Source: Halegenticoccus tardaugens
GTDB taxonomy: Archaea > Halobacteriota > Halobacteria > Halobacteriales > Haloferacaceae
Direction of reading: 5' to 3'
Length of the DNA stretch: 64,000 nt
NCBI RefSeq assembly: GCF_004116405.1
Contig: NZ_SDIC01000008.1
Coordinates: 186,001-250,000, forward strand
The notes beneath the pieces were generated by a model, which was not told the origin of the DNA, made no database searches, and was given only the letters and a program-made list of their open reading frames with translations. Positions 42,964-52,072 of this stretch are shown piece by piece; position 1 is the first letter of the stretch, and each line of letters starts with the position of its first letter. A program made the position numbers and the translations under genes.

Positions 42964-44571
42964 ATGCCTGACAGTCCAACCAGACGCCAAGTGCTGGCGT
43001 TAATGGGCGTAGCCACTACCGCAGGGTGTAGCTACCTCAACAGAGACGAACAGCCAGACCCGACCACTACCGACACGCCGACAACATCCCCCATGCCGAA
43101 CGTCTCAGAAATTTATGATTCGATTATACGAGAACCGACGAAAAACGACCTACCGACCCCGCCGGAAGAAACCCCCGCGTTCGCCGTCACAAACGCGGGC
43201 GCGTACGAGTGGACCGATGACGCCAACGAGTGGCAACAACTCCCGTTAGGATCGGCTGAGAGCCCGCTTGCCGCAATCTACCTCGAACGCGAGCGGATCA
43301 AGAAGCGAACCGTCTACGGCCACGCGCTCGACGACCACGCCGCCGGACGCGCCCCCACCGCGCGGTGGGCGAGCTGGCCGATGCAGCTCCCGACGGCGAT
43401 CGCGTCATACCCGGTGAATAAGACGAAACCCGTGCTGATGTTCCACTCCGAAGGGACTTACCCCCAAGAGTACGACGAGACGTTCCCGCGGATGAAAGAG
43501 CGCGGCATCCCGTGGATGATGGCCGCGACGCCAAACCGGATCGGCTCCGGCCTGGAACGCGAGCAGGTCATGGAAATGTTGATTCACGGATGCGAGATCG
43601 GTCTCTACACTGCTAACGGTGGCCACCTCGACGAGCGCGTCGAGAGCATCGACGATCTCGAAGAGATCTTACTCGATCAAAAGCGCGAACTCGAAGAAAT
43701 GGGGTTCCCGGTCATGCACATGATGCCGCGGAAAGGCTCCGGGGTGAATACCGACGACATCGACGCCGCGAAAACCTACATGACTCGCACGGCCTTCGTC
43801 GCGAGCGGGCACGGGTACGCTGCCCCGAGCCTCGATCGGCCTGGCGCTGTCGGAAACATCGCACAGCACGGCGTCGCGTCGATCAAGATCGAGGACGGCG
43901 ATCAAACCGCCGACGAAGCGAAAGCGATCATCGATCGGCTTGTTCAAACGAGCGACCGGCTTCGCTTCTTCTTCCATACGCACTACATCGACGACTGGGA
44001 CCGTATGGAGGAAATCCTCGACTATGCCGTCGAGAAGCGTCGTCAGGGCGAGCTGGACCTCGCAACCTCGACCGGTGGCCTCCTCATTCCCTGGGATCTC
44101 CCCGACGGCAATATCGTCAACGACCCTGACGCATCTTTTGCCGACACGTTCGACGGCGGACTGTGGAAGGGCTACGGCGGAGACCCCGAGATCCGCACGA
44201 CCGGCGGACACACTGGTGACAACTACTGGGCGATGGGAACCGATATAACCGGAGAGCAAACCAGCGGCATCTTTGAGCAGGGAATCACGCTTAACCCGAC
44301 GTTCCCCGCCGGAATGATCGACTTCTACGCCCGCGCGCCCGGCGGCGAAGGCAACGTTACCGTGCGTCTCGACTCGTTCGCGAGCGACGTGCTCGAAGGC
44401 GAGGAATTCGACACCACGCGGACGGTCGGCAGCGAGTGGACGCGCGTGTTCGTCCCGTTCGGCGTTCCGCGCGCCGATGCCGGCTCACAACAGAGCGGCG
44501 GGTGGCGCGTCGCGATCTTTACCACCGACGCTGAGGTTCACCTCGACGACATCAATATCTACCCCTGTTGA
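42964..44571 (+). CDS. Tat lipoprotein with a deacetylase-like domain and a C-terminal jelly-roll domain
   Basis: A 535-residue protein. Arg7-Arg8, a hydrophobic stretch and Cys22 (TTAGC) give a Tat lipoprotein; a Thr/Pro-rich linker follows. Residues ~150-390 resemble a polysaccharide deacetylase (NodB) barrel: KPVLMFHSEGTYPQEYDETFPRMKERGIPWMMAATP, GCEIGLYTANGGHLD and FFFHTHYIDDW. The classical metal Asp-Asp start is not obvious, so activity is uncertain. Residues ~395-535 are a beta-rich domain like carbohydrate-binding modules, ending in Cys. It likely acts on a surface or extracellular polymer; a virus- or plasmid-borne origin is possible. Confidence 0.7.
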   Translation: MPDSPTRRQVLALMGVATTAGCSYLNRDEQPDPTTTDTPTTSPMPNVSEIYDSIIREPTKNDLPTPPEETPAFAVTNAGAYEWTDDANEWQQLPLGSAESPLAAIYLERERIKKRTVYGHALDDHAAGRAPTARWASWPMQLPTAIASYPVNKTKPVLMFHSEGTYPQEYDETFPRMKERGIPWMMAATPNRIGSGLEREQVMEMLIHGCEIGLYTANGGHLDERVESIDDLEEILLDQKRELEEMGFPVMHMMPRKGSGVNTDDIDAAKTYMTRTAFVASGHGYAAPSLDRPGAVGNIAQHGVASIKIEDGDQTADEAKAIIDRLVQTSDRLRFFFHTHYIDDWDRMEEILDYAVEKRRQGELDLATSTGGLLIPWDLPDGNIVNDPDASFADTFDGGLWKGYGGDPEIRTTGGHTGDNYWAMGTDITGEQTSGIFEQGITLNPTFPAGMIDFYARAPGGEGNVTVRLDSFASDVLEGEEFDTTRTVGSEWTRVFVPFGVPRADAGSQQSGGWRVAIFTTDAEVHLDDINIYPC

Positions 44572-44622
44572 AAATAGGGGTTGGTTTTGGATGGATGTCG
44601 TACCGGTAAGGACGGAACGGAC

Positions 44623-44973
44623 CTACAGATGCACTCGCGTCTTATCGGCGATATGGTGTTCTTCGATCCGCTGTCGATCGACCGGATCAACGGTCGACCG
44701 GTACGCCTTCACCACCCCGACAGCCAGTCGGGTGAGGTGATGACACGGATCCTTTGCATCCTCATCGACGGTGATCTCGAGTTGTCGAAGCGTCCGGGCC
44801 GCAACGTCATCCACAATCTGCTGTGCCGTTGCGACGGCATTCAGCACCCACCCAACATCCGCGTGCCACTCACGCTCTGATTTCTGCGTGTCAGTCGTCT
44901 CTGCCCCCACTCGCCGATCAAAGATTGCCGGCGTTGTCTCTCGAAGAACGGCAGTCGCTTCATCGCATACCAC
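44623..44973 (-). CDS. Hypothetical helical protein, start uncertain
   Basis: A 116-residue frame from GTG 44973 that reads like a real helical protein (EATAVLRETTPAIFDRRVG, VLNAVATAQQIVDDVAARTLRQLEITVDEDA). The frame is open further upstream (EYNHTSEERYLTALAV) without an ATG. It may therefore start earlier with a rare codon or be 5'-truncated. No family recognised; it lies downstream of the AhpD-like gene in the same direction. Confidence 0.4.
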   Translation of the reverse strand: MVCDEATAVLRETTPAIFDRRVGAETTDTQKSEREWHADVGWVLNAVATAQQIVDDVAARTLRQLEITVDEDAKDPCHHLTRLAVGVVKAYRSTVDPVDRQRIEEHHIADKTRVHL

Positions 44974-45066
44974 CGCAAGCGCGGTTAAATACCGTTCCTC
45001 AGACGTATGATTGTATTCAGCGAAAAATATCGACGCGGGTAAACTTCTTCCCCCGTGTCGGTTGCG

Positions 45067-45465
45067 TCAGTCGTCTGCCGCGGCTTCTTGCTCTTTGATG
45101 TGCTTGACGATCTCGTCCGTTTCGACAACGAAGTCGTCCACGTTCACCTCGTTCCCATGAAGGATTGTCGAGAAGTACTTCGTGACGCTGGCGAGGTTGA
45201 CCGCCTCCTCAAGTTCATCCTCCGTGACGCCCTCTAGCCGTGCATCCTCTTTGTGGAAGTAGGAGCAGTAGGGACAGCTGATAGCGGCTGCCACGCCGAC
45301 GCCGATGAGCGCTTTCTCGCGTGCGGACAGGTCAGTTTCCCCGGCTTCGAGATCGCGGAACAGTCCCCAACTGTGTTCGCTCGCCGGCTCTGCAAGTAGC
45401 TCCATCCAGGTGGGTACTTGACCGAGTATTTCTTCCATCTCCTGCTGTGTGTCTTCCGATACCAT
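45067..45465 (-). CDS. Carboxymuconolactone decarboxylase/AhpD-like protein
   Basis: A 132-residue all-helical protein. It has the AhpD-type redox motif Cys64-x2-Cys67 with His71 (ISCPYCSYFH), flanked by LSAREKALIGVGVAAA and TEDELEEAVNLASVTKYFSTIL, the CMD fold. Such proteins reduce peroxides via thiol chemistry or act in stress response. Start at ATG 45465 after a TTG that is also open. Length is normal. Confidence 0.85.
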   Translation of the reverse strand: MVSEDTQQEMEEILGQVPTWMELLAEPASEHSWGLFRDLEAGETDLSAREKALIGVGVAAAISCPYCSYFHKEDARLEGVTEDELEEAVNLASVTKYFSTILHGNEVNVDDFVVETDEIVKHIKEQEAAADD

Positions 45466-45624
45466 GGACAATCACCTTCACCTCCCGCAGCCATCTATCT
45501 GGACGGTAGGAGATGCAATATGTAAATCGGCAGCACACAGCATGTAGCTTGTCACAACGGACGATTTTCTATAAAGTGTGTATCCAGAGTCACTCCTGTC
45601 CACTGTCGATGAGCCGTGACGGTA

Positions 45625-45665
45625 CCGTGAACCGCCTCGGGGTCAAGCCCGAGACACGCGGCTTG
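45625..45665. mobile_element. Solo IS-type end hairpin
   Basis: CTCGGG-GTCAAG-CCCGAG (45636-45653) inside GAACCGCCTCGGGG ... GACACGCGGC resembles haloarchaeal IS605-type end hairpins. No partner end is seen nearby. It lies between the AhpD-like gene and the cupin gene. Confidence 0.35.
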
Positions 45666-45726
45666 CTCCGCCTGTAGAAGGCTGCTAGTCCGAGCATTTA
45701 ATCACCGATCATCGACAGCCATAGGT

Positions 45727-46119
45727 ATGGGTTACCATCTCATCGATCCCAACGACCTCGACCAGTGGGACGACCGTCCGACCGATGTCCGGTCACTCAG
45801 TGTTGCAGCAGGATACGACTATCAGAACTCAAAGCTCGGTCTTCGGGTCTACGAGCTCTCTCCTGGTGAGCAGTCCGGGCTTAGCTACCACTCCCACGAT
45901 GAGCAGGTCGAGGCATTCTACGTTCTCGACGGGACGCTTCACGTCGAAACCCCCGACAAGACCTATGTCGTTGAATCCGACCAAGTCCTCTTCGTCGATC
46001 CTGGAAGCCCACAGCGAGCATTCAATCCCCAAACCGCCGAAACAGCCACACGTATCCTCGCCATCGGGGCGCCGTCAGTCGACGACGCGCACCCGTACGA
46101 TCCAACTGACGACACTTGA
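45727..46119 (+). CDS. Small cupin-domain protein
   Basis: A 130-residue single cupin: motif 1 SYHSHDEQVEAFYVLDG, with two His and a Glu as metal ligands, and motif 2 FVDPGSPQRAFNP, where the last His ligand appears to be replaced. It may bind a small ligand or metal. Its TGA stop lies within TTGAC of an IS605-type end (46116-46150), so the insertion is at the gene's very end. Confidence 0.8.
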   Translation: MGYHLIDPNDLDQWDDRPTDVRSLSVAAGYDYQNSKLGLRVYELSPGEQSGLSYHSHDEQVEAFYVLDGTLHVETPDKTYVVESDQVLFVDPGSPQRAFNPQTAETATRILAIGAPSVDDAHPYDPTDDT

Positions 46120-46178
46120 CATCCTCCCGCGCCTGAAGACGCGGGAATCCCACGGCACCGTACCGCTGAGTTGGGATA

Positions 46179-47498
46179 TTACGGTTCGCGGTTAGCAACC
46201 TGTTCTCGTGGGGCGAAACCACCCTCACGACGGTCGAACAGGTGAACCGCTGGCTGTGCCAACCAGCTGTTATCCCTATCACCGCCGTCCGTGGCGAGAC
46301 TCAGGAGTACCTTTTGCCGAATGTTCTCCGCACCATTCACGTCCGCATTCGCAACCGTATCACACTCCTTACACACGTACAACCCGCGTTCGACACGCTG
46401 GTTATCGTCCGTGTGACCACACGCCGAACACAACTTCGATGTGTCGCGTTCAGACACCAACTCAACGCCGATACCCTCCGCTTCCGCCTTGTAGTCAAGA
46501 AGCGTTGTAAGCTACCCACGACTACAGTCGTGGGAGGAATCGCCCTGCAATCTTGTGAAACGGTCGAACGCCCACCCGTGCAAGTCGAGATTGCCGTGGT
46601 CGCCCCAATTCCGAGACTCACCACTTTCGTCGTCTTCACGGATCCCACCGAGGTCGCCCACAGCAATCGTTCCGACACATCGTTGAACGCACTCCTCTAC
46701 GATTGCTTTCGAGAGTGCGTGCAAGAAGTGCGTCCGGCGACCCGTTCGCTTGCGGTCAAGACGAGTGGCCTCCCGGGACGAGGAATCGTCGCACTTGGCT
46801 TTCTTCTTCGTGAAGTAGTATTCGTCCTCTTTAAGTACGCCACCGGGATACAACACGGATTCCCCGCCGAACGAGACGGCGGCGAAGTTGCAAATCCCGA
46901 GGTCAACACCGACAACTTCCTCACCCGGCGGTTCCGGGTCGATAGTGGTGCGACAGACGAATTGCAACCGCCACTCGTCGCGCGTGTAGACGGCGTGAAC
47001 CTGTTGAATGTCCCACTCGGTTAGGTCAACATCTGGGCGAGTCTGGTACTCACACAGGATGAAGTCTGACCGGTGTTCTTTGAGGTTGCGGCCTTTCGAG
47101 AGGCGAACACGGGTGAACTGTGCGTCATGCTTGAAGCCAGCCGCTTTGAACGACACGGTTGAACGTGGGTGGGAGTCTCCGTTTTTGCGGTAGCCGGGCG
47201 GTCGGGCACGGCCGTCGTCGTTCCGACGCTTTGCGAACCAGCCGTTGAACGCTTCAGCGAGTTCTTCGAGAACGCGCTGACTGGATTGAGAATGTAAGTC
47301 CGTGTAGCGTTCGTGGTTTTTGAGTTCAGCTTTGAGTACCCCGTCATTGGGAATCTCGCCCGTTTCGTCCCACTGTTCTTGCGTGTAGTAGCGACCGACG
47401 TTCCAGAGTTTTGAGGCGGCCCATCCGAGGTGATCAAGGTCGTCACGAACCTGTTGCTGGTTCGGTATCGTGGCCTCGAATGTTCGGATGGTACGCAT
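46179..47498 (-). pseudogene. tnpB: TnpB interrupted by a ~45-base hairpin
   Basis: From ATG 47498 the frame reads a normal TnpB N-terminal domain, RuvC-I (VVGVDLGICNFAAVSF, Asp) and RuvC-II (IAVGDLGGIRED, where the usual Glu is Gly-Asp), to WAFDRFTRLQ. It then enters a stop inside CCCACGACT-GTAGTCGTGGG. After the insert the protein continues (LLDYKAEAEGIGVELVSERDTSKLCSACG, second Cys pair VCKEC, final NADVNGAENI) to 46179. All parts are present except for the insert, so this is a recent knock-out. Confidence 0.85.
46507..46553 (-). mobile_element. ~45-base hairpin insert inside tnpB
   Basis: On the minus strand ATTGCAGGGCGATTCC, then TCCCACGACT-GTAGTCGTGGG and TAGCTTAC. The same ATTGCAGGGCGA and stem occur at 8409-8445 at the nor gene end, and TAGCTTAC ends that element (8803-8810). 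This looks like both ends of that element with nearly all of the interior lost. Confidence 0.65.
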
Positions 47499-47806
47499 CG
47501 GATTCTGTCCTCATAACTGGTTATGAACGGTGTTCTCTAAATAGCGGGGGGTTGGCGTGGAATATCCGCCCTTGCTGTCGAGCGGTGGATTGTGTAGGAG
47601 TTATCGGATGCATCCTGCGGCTAAAGCCGCAGGTATTCTCCCTGATTCTGTATAACGACTCGGTTGGGAGACGGCTCGACGAATATCGGCTCCGGGTTCA
47701 TGGTAAGTACAGAGGATGTATTCAGCAGGGCAAACTCTACAGATGAGATAAATCTTGAATGGCGTGAAAAAAGTTCAACTTCTATCGTGTCCTCTCTACG
47801 TAGGCT

Positions 47807-48187
47807 ATGGAACGATACGTCGATGGTTTCGTCCTCCCAGTCCCGACCGAGAAACTCGATGCGTACCGCGAAATGGCCGACGAGGCCGGAGAGCTTTGGA
47901 TTGAACACGGCGCCCTCGAGTACTTCGAAGGGGTGGGAGACGACATGGAGCCAGACATGGACGGGATGCAGGTACGGACCTTCCCACAACTTGCCGAAAC
48001 CGGGGACGACGAAACGGTCGTGTTCTCATTTATTGTGTTCGAATCGCGGGAGCACCGCGACGAGGTGAACGCGAAGGTCATGGACGATTCCGCGATGGAT
48101 CCAGAACAGGTCGCCGAGGACATGCCGTTCGACCCCGAGCGCATGGCCTACGGTGGCTTCCGCTCCATCGTCAGCTACGAGGGCTGA
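47807..48187 (+). CDS. DUF1428 family protein
   Basis: A 126-residue ferredoxin-like (dimeric alpha-beta barrel) protein: YVDGFVLPVPTEKLDAYREMADEAGELWIEHGALEYFE, then VVFSFIVFESREHRDEVNAKVMDD and a C-terminal RMAYGGFRSIVSY. This is a close match to the DUF1428 layout (YbaA-like). Biochemical role unknown. Intact, monocistronic. Confidence 0.85.
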   Translation: MERYVDGFVLPVPTEKLDAYREMADEAGELWIEHGALEYFEGVGDDMEPDMDGMQVRTFPQLAETGDDETVVFSFIVFESREHRDEVNAKVMDDSAMDPEQVAEDMPFDPERMAYGGFRSIVSYEG

Positions 48188-48255
48188 GTGAAGTTTGAGA
48201 GGCGTCTTTCGACGAAGAAGATACCGATCAGCAGCACCCGCTTAGTTACTCATGT

Positions 48256-48418
48256 TCACCCGTTAGTCCTGCGTTCATCGGAGCTCATATCACGGTGTTT
48301 CCGACGGCGGCACTCATCACACTCCCAATACTGAGCGTCAACCTCACTCTCGTTGACGGACGCTAAGTGTGCGAATAACGGCCCATAGTAGTGGCCTTCC
48401 GCCTGCGTACCGTCTCCA
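48256..48418 (-). pseudogene. Zinc-knuckle gene scrap
   Basis: The minus strand from ~48418 reads AEGHYYGPLFAHLASVNESEVDAQYWECDECRRRKHRDMSSDERR to a TGA at 48256, with a CxxC and a basic tail. No start codon is available before an in-frame stop, so only the 3' end of a gene remains. Elsewhere in 48188-48569 I see nothing else. Confidence 0.4.
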
Positions 48419-48569
48419 ATACCACGCTACGTTCCCCGATCTGCGACTCGACGTCGAAGGAATGGTCGCCGATATCCATATTTCCCCCACATTATCCCTA
48501 AATGACATTAATTGGCAGGCGTCCTGCCTCTGTTTGTTATTAACGAGTGAAGATGAGGAGTTCTATCGG

Positions 48570-49142
48570 TTAGCTCTCAGTGGACTGTTGCACCTCATAG
48601 GTGAGCACCGCAAACACATCCCCCCGTTTTTCCACGTCAGCCAGTTTCAGGGGCGGGGTGGTGATTGTGCGCGGCAAGAGTGGTGCACCCGAAGCGAGCG
48701 TTACAGGAGCAACGCTGAGAATTATCTCGTCGAGTAGCCCCTGGTCATGGAACTGTCCGACGAGGTCACCGCCACCGACAAGCCAGACGTTCTTGCCGTC
48801 TGCGGCCTTCACCATATCCGCATGGACCGGCGCAACATCACCCTCCACGAAGTGAATGTCCGCGCCCTCGACCGCCGGTACTTCCCGAGTACTGAACACC
48901 CATGCTGGGACCTCGTACGACCACTTTCCCGGGTGCTCCAGTAGATTTTCGTGATCGATGATCCACTCGTAGGTCGTCGAGCCCATGGCCAATGCACCAA
49001 TCTGGTCGATGAACCGGGAGTAATCAGCATCCACGCCCTCGATGTCTTCGATCTCCCCGAACTGAAAGAGCCAGTCGAGGGAGTTATCCTCATCTGCGAG
49101 ATACCCGTTGATGCTCGTTGCTGTGTAGTATTGGGTCTTCAT
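48570..49142 (-). CDS. Dihydrofolate reductase/RibD-C-like protein
   Basis: A 190-residue protein with the RibD C-terminal/dihydrofolate-reductase fold: YYTATSINGYLADEDNSLDWLFQF, GALAMGSTTYEWI, VFSTREVP, VWLVGGGDLVGQFHDQGLLDEIILSVAPVTLASGAPLLP. These are the strands and the NADPH-binding GGG loop of the YyaP-like group. It is a reductase of a pteridine- or flavin-type substrate, or another NADPH-dependent reductase. Intact. Confidence 0.85.
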   Translation of the reverse strand: MKTQYYTATSINGYLADEDNSLDWLFQFGEIEDIEGVDADYSRFIDQIGALAMGSTTYEWIIDHENLLEHPGKWSYEVPAWVFSTREVPAVEGADIHFVEGDVAPVHADMVKAADGKNVWLVGGGDLVGQFHDQGLLDEIILSVAPVTLASGAPLLPRTITTPPLKLADVEKRGDVFAVLTYEVQQSTES

Positions 49143-49424
49143 CTGTTCAGTCGCCGTCTAGGATGTCTTCTGCCGGGATAAAGGCTATATACCCCATCCA
49201 GATGCGCTCCATTCTCTACCCAAATCTCCTAAATTGGGGGTGTGGATTAAATCCGGATTTCAAGTCATGTGAATAACCGGTGGCACGCTACTCAGAGGAC
49301 TAAGTTGGCCATCGGTGCAGCTCAGTACATATCGAATATTTGTCTGTTACTCAAGTGAGTCCCTCACCGACCCCCCCAACGTCTACGACGCTATAGTATT
49401 CGACATCAGACAGATAGCCACGAG

Positions 49425-49928
49425 TTATGAAGTCAGAAGTCTCCGCTTGTAATATTTCATCATCCCGATGAACGCCAGTACGGACGTGGCTACGCTGGTT
49501 CCGAGCCGAACCCAGTGTCCTACTTGGAACTCCCACGCCGTCTGTTTCAACACCTCAACTGAGTGTACAGCCACTCCCTCCTCGAACATAATGGTATTCC
49601 GTGGCCAGAAATAAAACACTGACAGGATGAACAACCCGATGACCAGTAAGAATACACTCGCTAACAGCCACGTACGAATACCTTCTACGCGCCAGCAGAG
49701 AACCACCGAACTGATCCCAAGAACGACCGCGAGCATCCCCACAGACGGAAAGAAGTCACTCGGACCGGCGACGGTAAGGAAGTCCATACTCGTCTGAAGC
49801 GATTCCGGGACGTTATGGAAGATGTTCGGATAGATGATGAACGTCTCGAATACGATTGCTCCAAGGAGGATCATTACAGCCCATACATAGGCGACGCTGG
49901 ATGCGAACGCGAGTTTCTCTCTGTTCAT
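49425..49928 (-). CDS. Four-helix membrane protein, DUF1772-like
   Basis: A 167-residue membrane protein from ATG 49928. Four helices with the order ASSVAYVWAVMILLGAIVFETFIIYPN, SVGMLAVVLGISSVVLCW, WLLASVFLLVIGLFILSVFYFWP and VRLGTSVATSVLAFIGMM. The layout resembles DUF1772 proteins (anthrone-oxygenase-like), but the typical polar residues are not clear. Function unknown. Confidence 0.5.
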   Translation of the reverse strand: MNREKLAFASSVAYVWAVMILLGAIVFETFIIYPNIFHNVPESLQTSMDFLTVAGPSDFFPSVGMLAVVLGISSVVLCWRVEGIRTWLLASVFLLVIGLFILSVFYFWPRNTIMFEEGVAVHSVEVLKQTAWEFQVGHWVRLGTSVATSVLAFIGMMKYYKRRLLTS

Positions 49929-50053
49929 ACGAGTTTTCACAGCTACACAGACAGGGGATACGTCGATAAGAACGGAAGCAGAATCGCCGGATCAGCACCC
50001 CTGCATAAGGTATTTATAACCCCTATTTTAGAAAAGGTGATCGGCAGAGGTTC

Positions 50054-50478
50054 TCAGTGCGTTATGGTGCCACGGTGAGGCTTTGAGGATGGATCATTCC
50101 AGAGCCCGTACCCGAACGCGATGAACGCCAGATAGATTGGTAACTCAATTCCAAATGCCAGAACCCCGAGAATGGCAACGGAGCAAGAATGAACATCGAG
50201 GGGAGAATCAGCGCGAAGAGACCGGCAGCGACTCGGCTGACATCCGTCCGTCGCCACAGAATAACTCCGTACACGGTTCCGAAGATCCGCGTAGCGAAGA
50301 ACGCAATCCCGATGAGGCTAGTGAACGGATCAATTGAGAACGCAAATACCCTCATCGAAAGAACAATCACAACGGTTGAGGTAGCATAGCTCACCAATGC
50401 TAGAGCAAGTAGTAGCGCTGTATTGTTCCCTCCGCCCCCATAAGCACTCTTGTAGCGAGCATTCCCTGCAAGTAGCAT
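50054..50478 (-). pseudogene. Frameshifted membrane protein next to an IS end
   Basis: ATG 50478 opens a membrane protein (ALLLALALVSYATSTVVIVLSMRVFAF, GIAFFATRIFGTVYGVILW, AAGLFALILPSMFILAPLP). At about 50170-50190 the membrane character moves to another frame (VAILGVLAFGIELPIYLAFIAFGYGLW), which ends at 50054. Joined they give a five-helix protein; as read the C-terminus is scrambled. The start codon is five bases from the right end of the tnpB element, so its own promoter has probably been replaced. Confidence 0.55.
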
Positions 50479-50498
50479 GATTGGTGAACTACCCTGCC

Positions 50499-51746
50499 CT
50501 ACTCGTTCACGGCTTGCGCCGTTCGCTCCGTGAGGGCAGGGCTTCCTGCTTCCATGACGCGCTGTGCAGGAACCGCAGTGGTTCCCGTAGCGAGCGCAGT
50601 CTCCACAGGCATTGAATCGGAGTGAACCACTCCTACGTGATCGAGACCGCGAGCAAGAATGTTCAGCGCCGCGTTCGCGTCCCTGTCCGCTTCGAACCCG
50701 CACGACGGACACGAGTGTTCGCGCACCCACAGCGGTTTGTCGGTCGAAACACCACACTGCGAACACTCTTTCGTCGTTCCGCGTGGATCGACCGCGACGA
50801 AGTGCGTGCCTTCGCGGTCGCATTTGTATTCGAGCATCCGCAAGAACGTTCCCCATGACGCCGACGCTCGGTTGCGGCTGTTCGACGGGAGTTCCATCAG
50901 GCCCTTCGCGTCGAGGTCTTCGACGGCCACGAGATCGTATTCTCGCGCGTAGTATGCGGACAGTCGGTGAAGGAAGTCCCGTCGCTTCCGTTTCAAGTCG
51001 GCGTGACGCCGAGCCACGACGCGCTGTTGCGTGCGGTAGTTCGCTGAGCCGTGTTCCTTCCGCGAGAGCTTCCGTTGCTCACGTTCCAACCGCTCGCGTT
51101 CCTCGGAGAGATCGAGCGGCCCGACCGAGAAGCCGTCCGAATCGTGGGTGTACGAGAGAATCCCTACGTCGATACCGACGCACCGGCCGGGATTCTCGGG
51201 TGGCTCAGGCGGTTCCCGGTCTACTTCAACGCCGAAGGTAGCGAACCACTCGCCCGTCGGTTCCTTCTTGAGCGTGACCTGCTTGAGCTTCGCGTCGTCG
51301 GGGATCTCTCGATGAAGCCGAATCGGAACGTCCGCGAGTTTCGAGAGTGACAGGACAGTCTGACCGCCCTTCTTGTCGAGCTTGAAGCCAGAGTGACTGT
51401 ACGTGAAACTGCGGAACTCGCGTGGTGGCTTCCACGTGAGGTGGCCGACGCCGTAGCCGTTCTGTTTGAGTTTCCCGAGAGACTTGATGTTCTGCTCAAT
51501 CCGCATGACGGTGGTCTGAAGCACTGTCGAGTACACGTCCGAGAGGCCATCCCACCACACTTTCAGGGCGGGAAGCTCGTCGCGGACGGACCGGACGCGC
51601 TGGTTGAGAGTGCCCGCGTCCTTGGGGATTTGGTTGAAGCGGTAGAGCGCGTGATTGTAGAGTTGCCTACAAATATCGCGGTGGCGGTCCAACTCCTCGC
51701 GATGAGCGTCGGACGGTTTGAGACGATATTTGTAGGCGTAGTACAT
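50499..51746 (-). CDS. tnpB: TnpB RNA-guided nuclease, intact
   Basis: A 415-residue TnpB of normal length. Helical N-terminal domain and beta barrel to ~180; RuvC-I Asp193 (CVGIDVGILSYT); RuvC-II Glu276 (DLVAVEDLDAKGL); zinc ribbon Cys328/331 and Cys346/349; RuvC-III Asp356 (RDANAALNIL). All three catalytic acids are there, so it should be an active RNA-guided DNA nuclease, an ancestor-type relative of Cas12. The guide would be made from the 3' part of the gene and the right end (50484-50560). It starts three bases after the RHH frame. Confidence 0.93.
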   Translation of the reverse strand: MYYAYKYRLKPSDAHREELDRHRDICRQLYNHALYRFNQIPKDAGTLNQRVRSVRDELPALKVWWDGLSDVYSTVLQTTVMRIEQNIKSLGKLKQNGYGVGHLTWKPPREFRSFTYSHSGFKLDKKGGQTVLSLSKLADVPIRLHREIPDDAKLKQVTLKKEPTGEWFATFGVEVDREPPEPPENPGRCVGIDVGILSYTHDSDGFSVGPLDLSEERERLEREQRKLSRKEHGSANYRTQQRVVARRHADLKRKRRDFLHRLSAYYAREYDLVAVEDLDAKGLMELPSNSRNRASASWGTFLRMLEYKCDREGTHFVAVDPRGTTKECSQCGVSTDKPLWVREHSCPSCGFEADRDANAALNILARGLDHVGVVHSDSMPVETALATGTTAVPAQRVMEAGSPALTERTAQAVNE

Positions 51747-51749
51747 CCG

Positions 51750-51872
51750 CTACTCCCGTTCCTCGAGTTGGTCGCGGACGAACGACGAGAGGTTGAGGTG
51801 CTGATCCTCGACCCACTCGTCTTAGTCTTCGCGGATGGTGATAGTCTTCCGTTTCACCACAGTACTACTCAT
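51750..51872 (-). pseudogene. Ribbon-helix-helix gene with an in-frame stop
   Basis: Forty-one codons: MSSTVVKRKTITIRED, a TAA, then DEWVEDQHLNLSSFVRDQLEERE and TAG, three bases before tnpB. Without the TAA (probably from CAA, Gln) this is a typical ~40-residue RHH/CopG-type DNA-binding protein, common directly ahead of haloarchaeal tnpB genes. Both halves are well preserved, so the mutation is recent. Confidence 0.75.
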
Positions 51873-52072
51873 GCACGCTATACGTAAAATATTACCAATA
51901 ACGTGGGCCTGTGGGCCGGCAGTATCGCACGAAATAGAGACGATGACGGCGTCATCAGAACGCTTCGCGTTCTGATTGGCTAACGAGACGCTTTGCGTCT
52001 CGTGAACGCTGTATCCCTTCCCTACGACCGAGCGAAGCGAGGTCGTTGAGGAAGGGGGCTTAGCGCCTGCAA

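Larger units (their letters stand above)
46116..47646 (-). mobile_element. IS1341-type element with a broken tnpB
   Basis: One end is TTGACATCCTCCCGC with a hairpin on GCGCCTGAAGACGC and GGGAATCC (46116-46150). The other side has the hairpin CCTGCGGCTAAAGCCGCAGG (47611-47630 region). Between them is a single minus-strand tnpB. No tnpA. A palindrome CATAAC-TG-GTTATG (47512-47525) lies just before the tnpB start. Confidence 0.6.
50484..52067 (-). mobile_element. Full-length IS1341-type element (orphan TnpB)
   Basis: Right end GTGAACTACCCTGCCC at 50484; left end the interrupted palindrome 52007-52067, preceded on its inner side by two strong hairpins (ACGAGACGC at 51983-52003 and ATCAGAACGC at 51954-51976). 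Inside, on the minus strand: a 41-codon RHH gene with a nonsense codon, then intact tnpB. No tnpA is present anywhere in the window, so mobility would need a tnpA in trans. The 3' region of tnpB is where the guide RNA of such systems is made. Confidence 0.75.
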
